DNA from: Bombyx mori
Lineage: Eukaryota > Arthropoda > Insecta > Lepidoptera > Bombycidae
Assembly: GCF_030269925.1 (NCBI RefSeq)
Contig: NC_085128.1
Location: forward strand, 1,304,501-1,368,500
Length of the DNA stretch: 64,000 nucleotides
Direction: 5' to 3'
Shown: piece by piece, positions 55,632 through 64,000 of the stretch
How the letters are laid out: each line of letters opens with the position of its first letter
Numbering within the stretch: position 1 is the stretch's first letter
Position numbers and translations under genes: made by a program
The notes under the pieces: generated by a model
The model's database searches: none
What the model was told of the DNA's origin: nothing
Seen by the model: only the letters and a program-made list of their open reading frames with translations

Positions 55632-58600
55632 TTTTTTTTTTTTTGTCAGGAGGAAATCGCCGGACTTCCGCCCTTCACTGGGGATGGAGGGCGGGGCATG
55701 TCGGAGTCGAACCGACTAAAACCTCCTGTCTCTCAACAACCAACGTCCAAACCTCGCATGAGACAAAACTCATGAAAAGGCAAGGGGGGGAAAGTGAAGC
55801 GTTTAGTGCGGAGCACATCTCTCCCATCACCCTCCCCCTCGGGACGCCGGACTGGCGGTCGTCGGCGCCACGACCACCAGCCCTCTCGGTCGGCAGGCTA
55901 TCCGAAGCCCGCCTAGATGGCGCCGGTTAGAATGGTCTATCCTACGGAATACCCCGCTGGGTCAGAACCAGCGTGGGTTGAGGATAGCCGGCCTTCCATC
56001 ACCCGGATGCTCATGCATAAAACGCGTGCAGAGCAGCTTGCACGTCGTCTTCTTAGGCCCCCTTCGTCGGTCCCCAGGCCGACATGTGAGGGAGACCCGA
56101 AACACTTAGAGGGCCAGGGCTTGGGCGAGATCCGCCTCCCTGGCCCCCGCTCGACGGCGGTGGGCCTGTGCGTCTCTCACGCGCCCCGCCGCCTCCTTCT
56201 GCGAGATGGTGCACTCGCAGAAGTCGAGCATCGCCTTCCACGACTCGTCGTCACCGAGCATCGATGCCACAACACTCGGCAACGACAAGTCGTTTCCTAT
56301 TTTTGCGACGAGGACACGGCGCCACCCCTCCCATGCGGGGCAGGCAACGAGCGTGTGCTCCGCCGTGTCCAAGTCGCAACCACAATGGTGGCACTCTGCC
56401 GTCGGCTCGGCTCCGATCCGGTGCAGGAACTCACCGAAGCAACCATGCCCAGTGAGCACCTGCGTGAGCCGGAAAGTGAGGCGTCCTCTGTCACGATTCA
56501 CCCAGTTCACAAGAACCGGGCGAATCGCCTCGACGGTCCTACGACCAGCCGAAGGATCGGCCAGCCGTCTGGACCATGACTCCAGCACGGACCGCCGAGA
56601 TTGGGCCCTCCGCGCTCTGACCACACTGGGGCTGAGACGTGCCACGCCCCGGGCACGAAGGTCAGCCCGCCACTGATAGTCAGCGGCGAGCGCCTCCGCC
56701 TCCAGGACCCAAGGCGGCGTCCCAGCCAGTACACACGCCGCCTCGAAGGAGATGGTGCGATAGCCACGGATGACCCTGACCGCGATGGTGCGTTGCGGCC
56801 GTTGCAGCAGCTTCGCTACCCCCACGGCCAGGGACTGGCCCCACACGGGCGCCCCGTATAGGGCCATTGATCGCACCACCCCCGTATAGAGACGGCGCGT
56901 CACCTGGTCAGGCCCCCCCACGTTGGGCAGAAGCCGGCTTAACGCGCCGGCCACCCCCAACAAACGAGGGACCAGGTTCTGAAAGTGAGCACGGAAGGTC
57001 CAACGACTGTCCAGAATGAGGCCGAGGTACTTCAACTGCACCCCGACCTCGATACGGACGCCTCCAACCATGATATGGGCATCGACAGGTGGCACTCTCC
57101 GGGGCCTGTGGAACCACATGGCCTCGGATTTACTGAGCGCCACGTCGAGGCCCAATCTCCTGATTTTGCCGACGACATGCGCCACCCCAGCGGTGGCAAG
57201 ACGAGCAGACTCAGCAAAACTCCCCCCCCGGGCCACGACCAGCGTGTCGTCTGCGTAACAGATTACGCTTAGGCCCGGGAGGAGGGCACCCCTCAGTACC
57301 CAGTCATACCCGATATTCCACAAAAGGGGGCCGAGCACCGACCCCTGTGGAACACCGCGCACGACCGGGAACCTGTGCACGATCCCACCGTGTCCGGTAC
57401 ACGTGACCGATCTGTCCTCCAAGTAGGAACCCACCAGTCGGCGAAGGTAGAGAGGCACTCCGTGTCTTTCCAGTGCCCCCCCTATCACGGACCAGGGCAG
57501 GGTGTTAAACGCATTGGCGATGTCGAGCGACACCGCCAAGGCCACCCCACCCCTGGAGACGGCTTCTTCCGAGAGAGCCCGTACGCGAAGGATCGCGTCC
57601 ACCGTTGAACGGCCCTCTCGAAAGCCATACTGCTCCGCCGACAGATCGGGTCCCACCCCGCCCAGATGCTGAATGATGCGGACCGCCAGAATGCGTTCCA
57701 GCAGCTTGCCCACCTCATCCAGCAACACGATGGGACGGTACCCGGCGGCAGTTTCCGCCGGGCGCCCCTCCTTTCTCAACAGCACGAGTCTGCCCGTCCT
57801 CCACGATGAAGGAAACCGTCCCGACTCGAGGCAGGAGTTGTAAAGCCTCAAGAGTCGGTCCCCCAGGGCACCAAGAGCCAAGGCCCAAACCCGGCCATGG
57901 ACGCCGTCCGGACCGGGTGCAGTGTCCTTCGCGCACATTTTACGCACGGCCACATGGAGCTCCGCCCCCGTTATATGGGGCACCTCAGCAGAGGCGTCGC
58001 CGCCGTTTTCCGACGGGACGTCCATAGCGGGAGCGATAAATCCCTCCCGCTCCTGCGGGAACAGCGCCGAGACGATGTCCCGCAACTGCTGAGGCTGGAG
58101 ACGCTTCGTGATTGGGGGGGCCCATGGGCGCATTTTATTGCGCACCATATGATAGGGTCGCCCCCACGGATCCTCATCCAGCGTCTCCAAGAGACCCTCC
58201 ATGTGTTGGTTCTTGGCTCTTCTGATGGCCAGCTGCAAAGCCCTCTGCGCGACGCGAAATGTGCCGTACAGCCGGGCCTCCACCACCGCGAACGCAACCG
58301 GATCGTTGCGCCGCGGCAAGCGACGGCGGCGATGCCTGGCGCACTCGCGCCTCGCCCGAACGCACTCCACGCGGAGTTGCGCGATTTCGGGCGACCACCA
58401 GTACACCTGGCGATTGGGAGGCCGAGGGCTGATCCGGGGCATCGATACGTCGCAGATGCGTCGCATCGTGTCCCGGAACCACCCCGCTTCGCGCTCGACC
58501 TCAACCTGATATGGACGCATGGGCGTCCACGCCGCCACCGTAGAGGCTTCCATCAGTAGCGCCTTATTCAGGCGCTTCAATGCCCACCTGGGGAATGACC

Positions 58601-61423
58601 GGGGCGCACCATGTGGGTAGTCACCGTGGGCGTCCGCGAATGCGGAGCGGGCGGAGAGATCAAACCGAATATATCGGTGATCTGACAGCGTCTCCGCCCC
58701 CTCCAAAACCCTCCAGTCGCGGATACGGCGCGCGATGGCCGGGCTCGCAAAAGTAACGTCCACAATGGACTCGCCCTGCCACCGCACGCACGTCGCAACC
58801 GACCCTCTATTCAACAAACAGAGGCCGGCCGCGTTCGCCCACCTCTCCAGTAGCCTACCCCGAGCGTCCGAGCGGGGGGAGCCCCATGCGACAGACTTCG
58901 CATTGAGGTCCTCCGCGAGAATCACTGGACGAGGAGCCACCTCCTCCTTGGTGGCGCAGTCGTCCAGGCCGGTGACCCTAATCTCGGCCATCCTCACCGG
59001 CCTGTGCACGCGCACCTCTTCCTCCGGCAACGCCACGCGGAGCGTCGCCACTAGTTTGTCCGCGATGCCAGAACTATCGGCACCGGGACATTCCAGCAGC
59101 TTCGCCCCATTGGCGGTATGCCGGAAGCGTAGACCTTCCTCTGCCCCGATTTCTGTCAGGTTTACGGCTGCGCGCGCCCGGGCCATCACCTCATTGTAGG
59201 TGAGGCCCTTTTCGGCGGCGCCCGGCAGCAAAGTCACTACCACGGCAGCTGACCCCGCTGCGCGCGGCTTGTTCTTTCTGTTTTTCTTCTTGCTAGCGGC
59301 CGGTGCTCGACCCTCGCGGGGAGCAGCCACGGCCGCCAGCGCTGTATTTCGGGCTGCAGCGGTCGGCGCTCGACCCTCTTGGGGAGCTGCCAGAGCTGCT
59401 GTCTGTCGCCGTGCTTTGGTACCCCGCTTCACCACTTCTGTCCAGCCCTCGTCCATGCTTGACGGGGGAGGAGGAAGGGGACGAGGCTGTGGTTGGGATC
59501 TCGGGGCGGGATTCTTGGCTCCCGCACCTCTGATATTCTGGTTCCGGCCTCCACGTCGTGCCACCCTCGCGGATGGGGTAGAAGTGGAGGTCGGCTGCGC
59601 GGCCCAGTCCCGTATGGCGGTCGTGGCTTTTGGTGCCGGGACGCAATTTCCGGAACCATTCGAGGAGCGGAGCATCTCCTCGAGGCCAGCAAAGTGTTTG
59701 CGGACCTCATCCGCCACCACCCGCGAGATGCAGGCCACCATTTCTTCTCTGCTTGGCGGCTCCGCAGGCCTGGGCCGCGACAGCGCCGGCCACTCGTCTA
59801 CCATCCTCGCCAGTGGCGAGCGGATGTCTTCAGCCTGCGCTGGTGCAGGCCTTAACCTTCCTCTCTGCATGGACGTAGGGATGGCCGATATTTGGGGAGG
59901 CGGCGCAGGCCTTAACTCAACCCTCCGCGGGGGGTGAGGGAGTGCGGGAGTAGGCACTCGTGAAACAGGGGCCACAGAAGTGGGCGCTGGCATGGGCGCC
60001 GCCACACTCATCACAGCTCGTGAGGGCACGCTGGTGTCCATCTTCCTCGCGGGGGGCCCAGAGTGTGCCAGCGCAGGCATCGGCGACAAGGGAGTCCCAT
60101 CTCGCAAGACCGGGGAGTCCTCCAGAATGCGACTCTCCCTGGAGTCAAGCTGCCCGACGAGTTTGGACATGGTGGGGATCAGCTTTGTCCTAACCATAGC
60201 GGCTCCCTCCCGGAGCCTTTTCCTGTAGCTGCTGCCTGGCTCAGCGCCCTTGGCAGCCACAGTCGACAGCAGCTTCGCCAGATTGACCAGCGCAAGGTCG
60301 AGGTCGCGGAATGCCTCGTCCCCGCTAGCTAGGGACGCGGCCGATGTCGACATCGATTCCACCGACGTCGCTGGTGACACTGCGCCTCTCCTCCTTACTG
60401 GTGGCCGCTGGGGAGCGGGCATCGTGTCTTTCGTTGTGGCAGGCCCCGCAACCACCGGAGCCACCTCCTCGATGGCCATCGTCTTTTCCGGCACCTCGAT
60501 GCTGGAAGATGACGCGCCGCCGTCGTCGGACGTTGTTAGTGGGTTCTTCCTTCGCCCCCTCTTTTTCCCTACCGATGGTCTGGTGGGGTTGATCGCACCC
60601 GACCCGCTGGCGAGCGCAGAGCGCATCGAGCCGGCGATCGGGGAGCGCCTCGGTTCGACGGGAATTCCGCTGCCCGTCGCACAGCCTCCTTCATCCTGGC
60701 AATTGTTGCCCCCCCCAGAATACGTGGGGCAGCGTGCTTCCACTGAGGTAGAAGCACGGAGGGATTCTCCGCCCGACTCGCGGGCGGTACCCTCCTGGGG
60801 TACTAACTTTGTACAATTGTCCATCATCATGAAATTTCTTTTTTTATTAACCAGGGGTTTGGTCCCCTGGGATCTATGACACCCTCGGGACTGGAAACCC
60901 TCCAGCCATACATCCCATCGCCGGGTGTCGAGCTTGGGATTGGGGCATTTTTGAAGAGGTTTGCGTCCTCGCGGCTCCGACCAGTAAAGGCAGGAGCCCC
61001 CGTTCCCCATGACTGGGGTTTACGGTTTGGCCGACGGTGGCCGAAGCCTGTCCGTCGCCCACAACGCGGTGTGGAGCCACGCCGGCGAGCCGGTACCTTC
61101 CATATCTGGAAGGCTTTCCCCTGTAGCCAAAGCCGGGGACATGGCAACCCGCAGCCGGAAGACACCAAAGTGCCGCCGGCTCATCAGGCTCCCGAGAGCC
61201 AACCCCTCATCCCCTAAATGCCACACTTTGCCAGTGCAAAGGGCGTGGGGAGAGGGTCCCTCACTCTCTCTCAAGCATCCCCCGCAGAACGCGGAGGCGG
61301 CTGCGGAGAGCTGGGCGCAGTTCTCTTGGTCGCGGCGTCCCACACAGATTCCTCTGCACGCGATTTTAGGGACGCACGCTTAAGCCCCACCGCCACGACA
61401 AGGCGGAACTACATTCGGTGGGG
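55632..61423 (-). mobile_element. R1-clade non-LTR retrotransposon, internally deleted
   Basis: 5.8 kb, GC-rich, with a 5' UTR (61011-61423), one fused ORF, a 3' UTR (55646-56105) and a poly(A) seen as T at 55632-55645. It is flanked by ACGATATTTGAC (55620-55631) and ACGATATTTCAC (61424-61435), a 12-bp target duplication with one mismatch. It lies in a Helitron and not in rDNA or telomeric repeats, so it is not a site-specific R1, TRAS or SART copy. Confidence 0.9.
56106..61010 (-). CDS. Fused Gag / endonuclease-remnant / RT ORF of R1-clade LINE
   Basis: 1634 codons without a stop. Residues about 60-690 are ORF1 (Gag)-like: Pro/Ala/Arg-rich, ending in EIRVTGLDDCATKEE, the segment that normally precedes CCHC zinc knuckles. 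At 691 it joins APRPVILAEDLNAKSVAWGS, which is the middle of the ORF2 endonuclease. The zinc knuckles, the ORF1 end and the first half of the endonuclease are therefore missing. The rest of ORF2 is intact: SDHRYIRFDL (776-785), RT blocks YRPIVLLDEVGKLLERIL (1091-1108), SLDIANAFNTLPW, RGVPQGSVLGPLLWN, catalytic YADD (1252-1255) and a C-terminal CCHC (C1540, C1543, H1552, C1557). Canonical R1 ORFs are in different frames, so this fusion is abnormal. The true Gag start may be one of the Met at 61-63. Retrotransposition is unlikely without a full endonuclease. Confidence 0.88.
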   Translation of the reverse strand: MGNGGSCLYWSEPRGRKPLQKCPNPKLDTRRWDVWLEGFQSRGCHRSQGTKPLVNKKRNFMMMDNCTKLVPQEGTARESGGESLRASTSVEARCPTYSGGGNNCQDEGGCATGSGIPVEPRRSPIAGSMRSALASGSGAINPTRPSVGKKRGRRKNPLTTSDDGGASSSSIEVPEKTMAIEEVAPVVAGPATTKDTMPAPQRPPVRRRGAVSPATSVESMSTSAASLASGDEAFRDLDLALVNLAKLLSTVAAKGAEPGSSYRKRLREGAAMVRTKLIPTMSKLVGQLDSRESRILEDSPVLRDGTPLSPMPALAHSGPPARKMDTSVPSRAVMSVAAPMPAPTSVAPVSRVPTPALPHPPRRVELRPAPPPQISAIPTSMQRGRLRPAPAQAEDIRSPLARMVDEWPALSRPRPAEPPSREEMVACISRVVADEVRKHFAGLEEMLRSSNGSGNCVPAPKATTAIRDWAAQPTSTSTPSARVARRGGRNQNIRGAGAKNPAPRSQPQPRPLPPPPSSMDEGWTEVVKRGTKARRQTAALAAPQEGRAPTAAARNTALAAVAAPREGRAPAASKKKNRKNKPRAAGSAAVVVTLLPGAAEKGLTYNEVMARARAAVNLTEIGAEEGLRFRHTANGAKLLECPGADSSGIADKLVATLRVALPEEEVRVHRPVRMAEIRVTGLDDCATKEEVAPRPVILAEDLNAKSVAWGSPRSDARGRLLERWANAAGLCLLNRGSVATCVRWQGESIVDVTFASPAIARRIRDWRVLEGAETLSDHRYIRFDLSARSAFADAHGDYPHGAPRSFPRWALKRLNKALLMEASTVAAWTPMRPYQVEVEREAGWFRDTMRRICDVSMPRISPRPPNRQVYWWSPEIAQLRVECVRARRECARHRRRRLPRRNDPVAFAVVEARLYGTFRVAQRALQLAIRRAKNQHMEGLLETLDEDPWGRPYHMVRNKMRPWAPPITKRLQPQQLRDIVSALFPQEREGFIAPAMDVPSENGGDASAEVPHITGAELHVAVRKMCAKDTAPGPDGVHGRVWALALGALGDRLLRLYNSCLESGRFPSSWRTGRLVLLRKEGRPAETAAGYRPIVLLDEVGKLLERILAVRIIQHLGGVGPDLSAEQYGFREGRSTVDAILRVRALSEEAVSRGGVALAVSLDIANAFNTLPWSVIGGALERHGVPLYLRRLVGSYLEDRSVTCTGHGGIVHRFPVVRGVPQGSVLGPLLWNIGYDWVLRGALLPGLSVICYADDTLVVARGGSFAESARLATAGVAHVVGKIRRLGLDVALSKSEAMWFHRPRRVPPVDAHIMVGGVRIEVGVQLKYLGLILDSRWTFRAHFQNLVPRLLGVAGALSRLLPNVGGPDQVTRRLYTGVVRSMALYGAPVWGQSLAVGVAKLLQRPQRTIAVRVIRGYRTISFEAACVLAGTPPWVLEAEALAADYQWRADLRARGVARLSPSVVRARRAQSRRSVLESWSRRLADPSAGRRTVEAIRPVLVNWVNRDRGRLTFRLTQVLTGHGCFGEFLHRIGAEPTAECHHCGCDLDTAEHTLVACPAWEGWRRVLVAKIGNDLSLPSVVASMLGDDESWKAMLDFCECTISQKEAAGRVRDAQAHRRRAGAREADLAQALAL

Positions 61424-61435
61424 ACGATATTTCAC

Positions 61436-61800
61436 TGGTTTAATTTTTAAAAATAAAAGAACACTTATTGCGGCATAGCTATAATAGTTAGTCATATGCT
61501 GTCGTGGCACTTTTTTTAAATAATAATGTGTTCTACAAAGTCGTACTACATTATTTTATTCTATCATCAATAGTTTTCACAGGGCACGCGATGTAAAGAA
61601 TATTTTACGTAGCTTTTTTACACCTGAGGTAACATTATTGGAATTTTGGTAAAGATCCCTAACTTTTTTCAAAAAAGATTATAGCGTATGTCACTCGGGA
61701 ATAGTGTAGCTTCCAAACAGTGAAAGAATTTTTCATATAGGTTTAGTAGTTTCGGAGCCTATTCAATACAAACAAATTAATATTAGTATAGAAGTATAGA
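61436..61800 (-). mobile_element. Helitron, right part (5' end on minus strand)
   Basis: Continues the Helitron of 55563-55631. It includes TTTAGTAGTTTCGGAGCC, shared with the Helitron at 53738, and ends with TATTAGTATAGAAGTATAGA followed by T. That is the complement of a TCTATACT start with a duplicated TCTATAC. Confidence 0.6.
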
Positions 61801-62055
61801 TTTGCACGCTTTTCTTGCGAAATCTTTAGGCTATCTTCTTTAAGTACCTTGCTTAAAACGAACCTAGGGCCGCCTCGAATGCGGCCACTGAGCCGAGAGA
61901 GCACACCGCTGATATCCGCAGGTGAAAGCCGAACGAGTAGCTTCGTCCATTGTTTACTGAAATATTGCTAGAGCCAGGTGTGTTTGATCGAAAGCTTAAG
62001 TCAATAATAAAATACCAATCGAACTTTAAGTTGTTTAAAAGAATGGTGAAGGAAA
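61801..62055. other. No recognised feature
   Basis: Nothing supported. Confidence 0.4.
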
Positions 62056-62061
62056 ACTACT

Positions 62062-62240
62062 AAGCAGTAATGCGTTTCGGTTTGAAGGGTGGGGTAGCCG
62101 TTGTAACTATACTGAGACCTTAGAACTTACATCTCGAGGTGGGTGGCGCATTTACGTTGTAGATGTCTATGGGCTCCAGTAACCACTTAACACCAGGTGG
62201 ACTGTGAGCTCGTCCACCCATATAAGCATTAAAAAAAAAC
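62062..62240 (+). mobile_element. Bm1 SINE, 5'-truncated
   Basis: AGCAGTAATGCGTTTCGGTT to ATATAAGCATTAAAAAAAAA. Confidence 0.9.
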
Positions 62241-62700
62241 TTATCTGCTTATACTGTTTGTTTGCATCATTATCATTTATCATTTCCATACTGTTGATTT
62301 ATTATGTGTGTGTAAGTATATTAGTATGTATTGTATGTAAGTATGTATATTGATATATATTATATTTAAACGGTTTATTATATGTATATATTTTCTATAA
62401 TAATGTATTGTCTATGGTACACCGCAACATACCTACTATATTTTTATATTTTCCAGAATATCTGTAATTAAACGGTAGTCTGGAAGAGATCGCTTTTAGC
62501 GATAAGACCGCCTATTATACAAATGTATCTGCTTTTTAATTTTTTTTTTTAATGTAAATTGTGTTGGCGTGCAATAAAGTGTATTCTCTCTCTCTCTCTC
62601 TCTCTCTAAACTTTCGAAAATTTTGTTAAAATAACAAGTTAACTTTTAAGCTATATAACTGATTTATTATTAGTTTGGCGACTACTTAACTAACAACTTA
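62241..62700. other. No recognised gene; (CT)n microsatellite
   Basis: (TC)n at 62587-62608. TGTAAGTATGTATAT-type AT-rich repeats at 62310-62400. No coding evidence. Confidence 0.45.
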
Positions 62701-62707
62701 TAAGTCT

Positions 62708-62936
62708 ACTAGCGGATCTGACAGACGTTGTCCTGCAAAAATTCATTCAAGTCGATCCAGCCGTTTAGTTGTAGTATAGATAAATAACCTAGATACCCAC
62801 TGCGCGATCTGCCGGGCTGATATGTGAATCTAAGCCATCCAGGGTGCCACCCAAACGCATACAAAAAAATCATTAAAATCGATCCAGCCGCTTAGGAGTT
62901 CAGTGACAAACACACGCACAGAAGAAATATATATAT
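62708..62936 (+). mobile_element. RTE-like short repeat
   Basis: ACTAGCGGATCTGACAGACG to GACAAACACACGCACAGAAG then (AT)n. It is interrupted at its (AT)n end by the TIR element. AT-rich sequence resumes at 63795. Confidence 0.65.
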
Positions 62937-63794
62937 GTTACCGGAAATGTATGAAATCAAGGAATTGTATACAAATCCTAGGAAATGTGTACAATTCCGA
63001 TACTATTTAGGAAATGTATAAAATATTGTTTGAAAAACTATTTAATGCATAGATATCCTAGGAAATGTATAAATTTCCTCGGAATTGTATATAATTCCAA
63101 TATCGTATTAGGAAATGTATAAAGTAAATGCTTTCTGTAATAAAACACGTTGTTAATAATATGTTTTTAATATAACACTTATTGAGACAATCGGGTAACA
63201 GTCATACCGTAAAATAATAATAATATATTCATATTATCTTACTAATTAAAACTTCTAAAATCAACTATCTATTAACTTTTAACGTATCACAAAATCAACT
63301 TATATTTATTCTTATAAAATCAAATTTTCATTTGGCAAGTAATCAGTCTGATAATTAAATAATTATAAATGTCAAAGTATAAAAGTAAATCTTTATATGA
63401 TAATACTTTGTCAGTCCATATAGCTATTTATTTTTGCAGGGTAAGCTCGAATGGCATTTGGAAAAACATAATACTTTATTTTTAAAACACAGATATCTTG
63501 AAGTAGCACAGTTTTTCTTGCATAGGCACTTCTTAAATCCCTGGCCGGTTCCAGTGGATTGCATGTTGGCAACTGACCGTAGTGCAAGACTCGTCCCGCT
63601 GTCCCCGCGTACCCACCAATATCTTAAATGTTTTACATTTCCGATTGCTATTTAGGAATTGTATAGATTTCCTAGGAAATGTGTAATGTGTAAGTATAAT
63701 ATAATTTATTTCACACATTTCCGTGCGATTTTAGGAATTACATACATTTCCTAGGAATTGTATACAATGACGGATTACATACATTTCCGTTAAC
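62937..63794. mobile_element. TIR DNA transposon derivative, 858 bp
   Basis: Ends GTTACCGGAAATGTATGAAA (left) and the complement of GTTAACGGAAATGTATGTAA (right). Both end regions carry iterated, partly palindromic words: GGAAATGTAT and GGAATTGTATA (and their complements ATACATTTCC and TATACAATTCC) occur more than ten times in the outer ~190 bp on each side. The target is an (AT)n tract, so the duplication (possibly ATATAT) cannot be measured. The interior holds a short transposase-like coding remnant. Confidence 0.7.
63424..63639 (-). pseudogene. Cys-rich C-terminal remnant of an integrase-like transposase
   Basis: The minus strand from about 63639 to the stop at 63424-63426 encodes roughly 71 residues ending in a cysteine cluster. 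The pattern GFKKCLCKKNCATSR, then LCFKNKVLCFSKCH and a final CKNK-stop, resembles the C-terminal Cys-rich module at the end of integrase-type DDE transposases and of their host-derived relatives (the KRBA2/SCAND3 type). One Cys of the usual RCxC step is replaced (YLC). No catalytic domain is left; the fragment begins at the subterminal repeats. The opposite-strand ORF at 63434-63655 is a shadow. Family placement is from memory of motif spacing and needs a search. Confidence 0.5.
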
Positions 63795-64000
63795 ATATAT
63801 AAAGATTAGAAAATTATTCGTATTTTTTTCTAATATTGTATTATGTTAAATTAATACTGTTTTAATTATTTTTTTTATTGCGAATATTTTATTCGAATAT
63901 TTGATAATTACTATTTTTCTCCAAGCAAAGAATCGTAGTGGTCCATATATGTTTAAAAAATATAGGTGTTGGTTTTCACAATATTCAACTGTCACGCATG
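63795..64000. other. No recognised feature
   Basis: AT-rich DNA after the TIR element; the first bases (ATATATAAAGATT) continue the interrupted RTE-like tail. Confidence 0.4.

Noticed and set aside
56168..60879. Many long plus-strand and alternate-frame ORFs in the GC-rich block
   Set aside because: GC-rich composition removes stops from other frames. Only the minus-strand 1634-codon frame has RT, endonuclease and CCHC motifs.
63434..63655. Plus-strand ORF preceded by a TTTTTGCAG splice-acceptor-like word
   Set aside because: The minus-strand reading gives a cysteine-cluster protein end with a stop exactly where the acceptor-like word lies, which explains the sequence better.

Overview
The window looks like an intergenic or heterochromatic block of a silkmoth genome (Bombyx mori or a close relative). 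The main reason is the very high density of Bm1-type SINE sequence: about 28 full, partial or eroded copies, which share the tRNA-like head, the proximal and distal blocks and an A-rich tail. Lepidopteran jockey, R1-clade, RTE-like and CR1-like LINE remnants, Helitrons and a tRNA-derived SINE support this. I found no conventional host protein-coding gene, rRNA, functional tRNA gene or CRISPR array. Nearly every recognisable feature is a transposable element or a piece of one.

Layout. 1-7 kb: a tRNA-derived SINE, a 5'-truncated jockey LINE with a long RT ORF (minus strand), an RTE-like 3' region with 122-bp tandem repeats, a LINE C-terminal remnant, and three jockey tails in a row. 7-35 kb: AT-rich DNA holding many Bm1 copies, a 0.4-kb RTE-like repeat family, a second tRNA-SINE, a 138-bp tandem satellite, a small Helitron, a restriction-like-endonuclease LINE remnant next to (TAA)n, and many CR1-like LINE tails. 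35.99-40.87 kb: a complete, young Ty3/Gypsy LTR retrotransposon (minus strand) with LTRs differing at one base, a TATA target duplication and one uninterrupted 1278-aa gag-pol ORF. 41-55 kb: more Bm1 and LINE tails, an inverted-repeat element at 47.9-48.9 kb and a Helitron at 53.7 kb. 55.6-61.4 kb: a GC-rich R1-clade LINE (minus strand). Its gag and RT reading frames are fused into one 1634-aa ORF by an internal deletion, and the element is inserted into a Helitron. 62-64 kb: Bm1, an RTE-like repeat, and inside it a 0.86-kb terminal-inverted-repeat element carrying the cysteine-rich C-terminal end of an integrase-like protein.

How the parts relate. The elements form a stratified nest: Bm1 in Bm1 (twice), jockey in a CR1-like tail, RTE-like in its own family, R1-clade LINE in Helitron, and a TIR element in RTE-like DNA. 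Only the Ty3/Gypsy element looks capable of encoding all its own functions. The rest are truncated, non-autonomous or broken. This texture would fit the silkworm W chromosome, pericentromeric DNA or a piRNA-generating TE cluster, but the sequence alone does not decide which.
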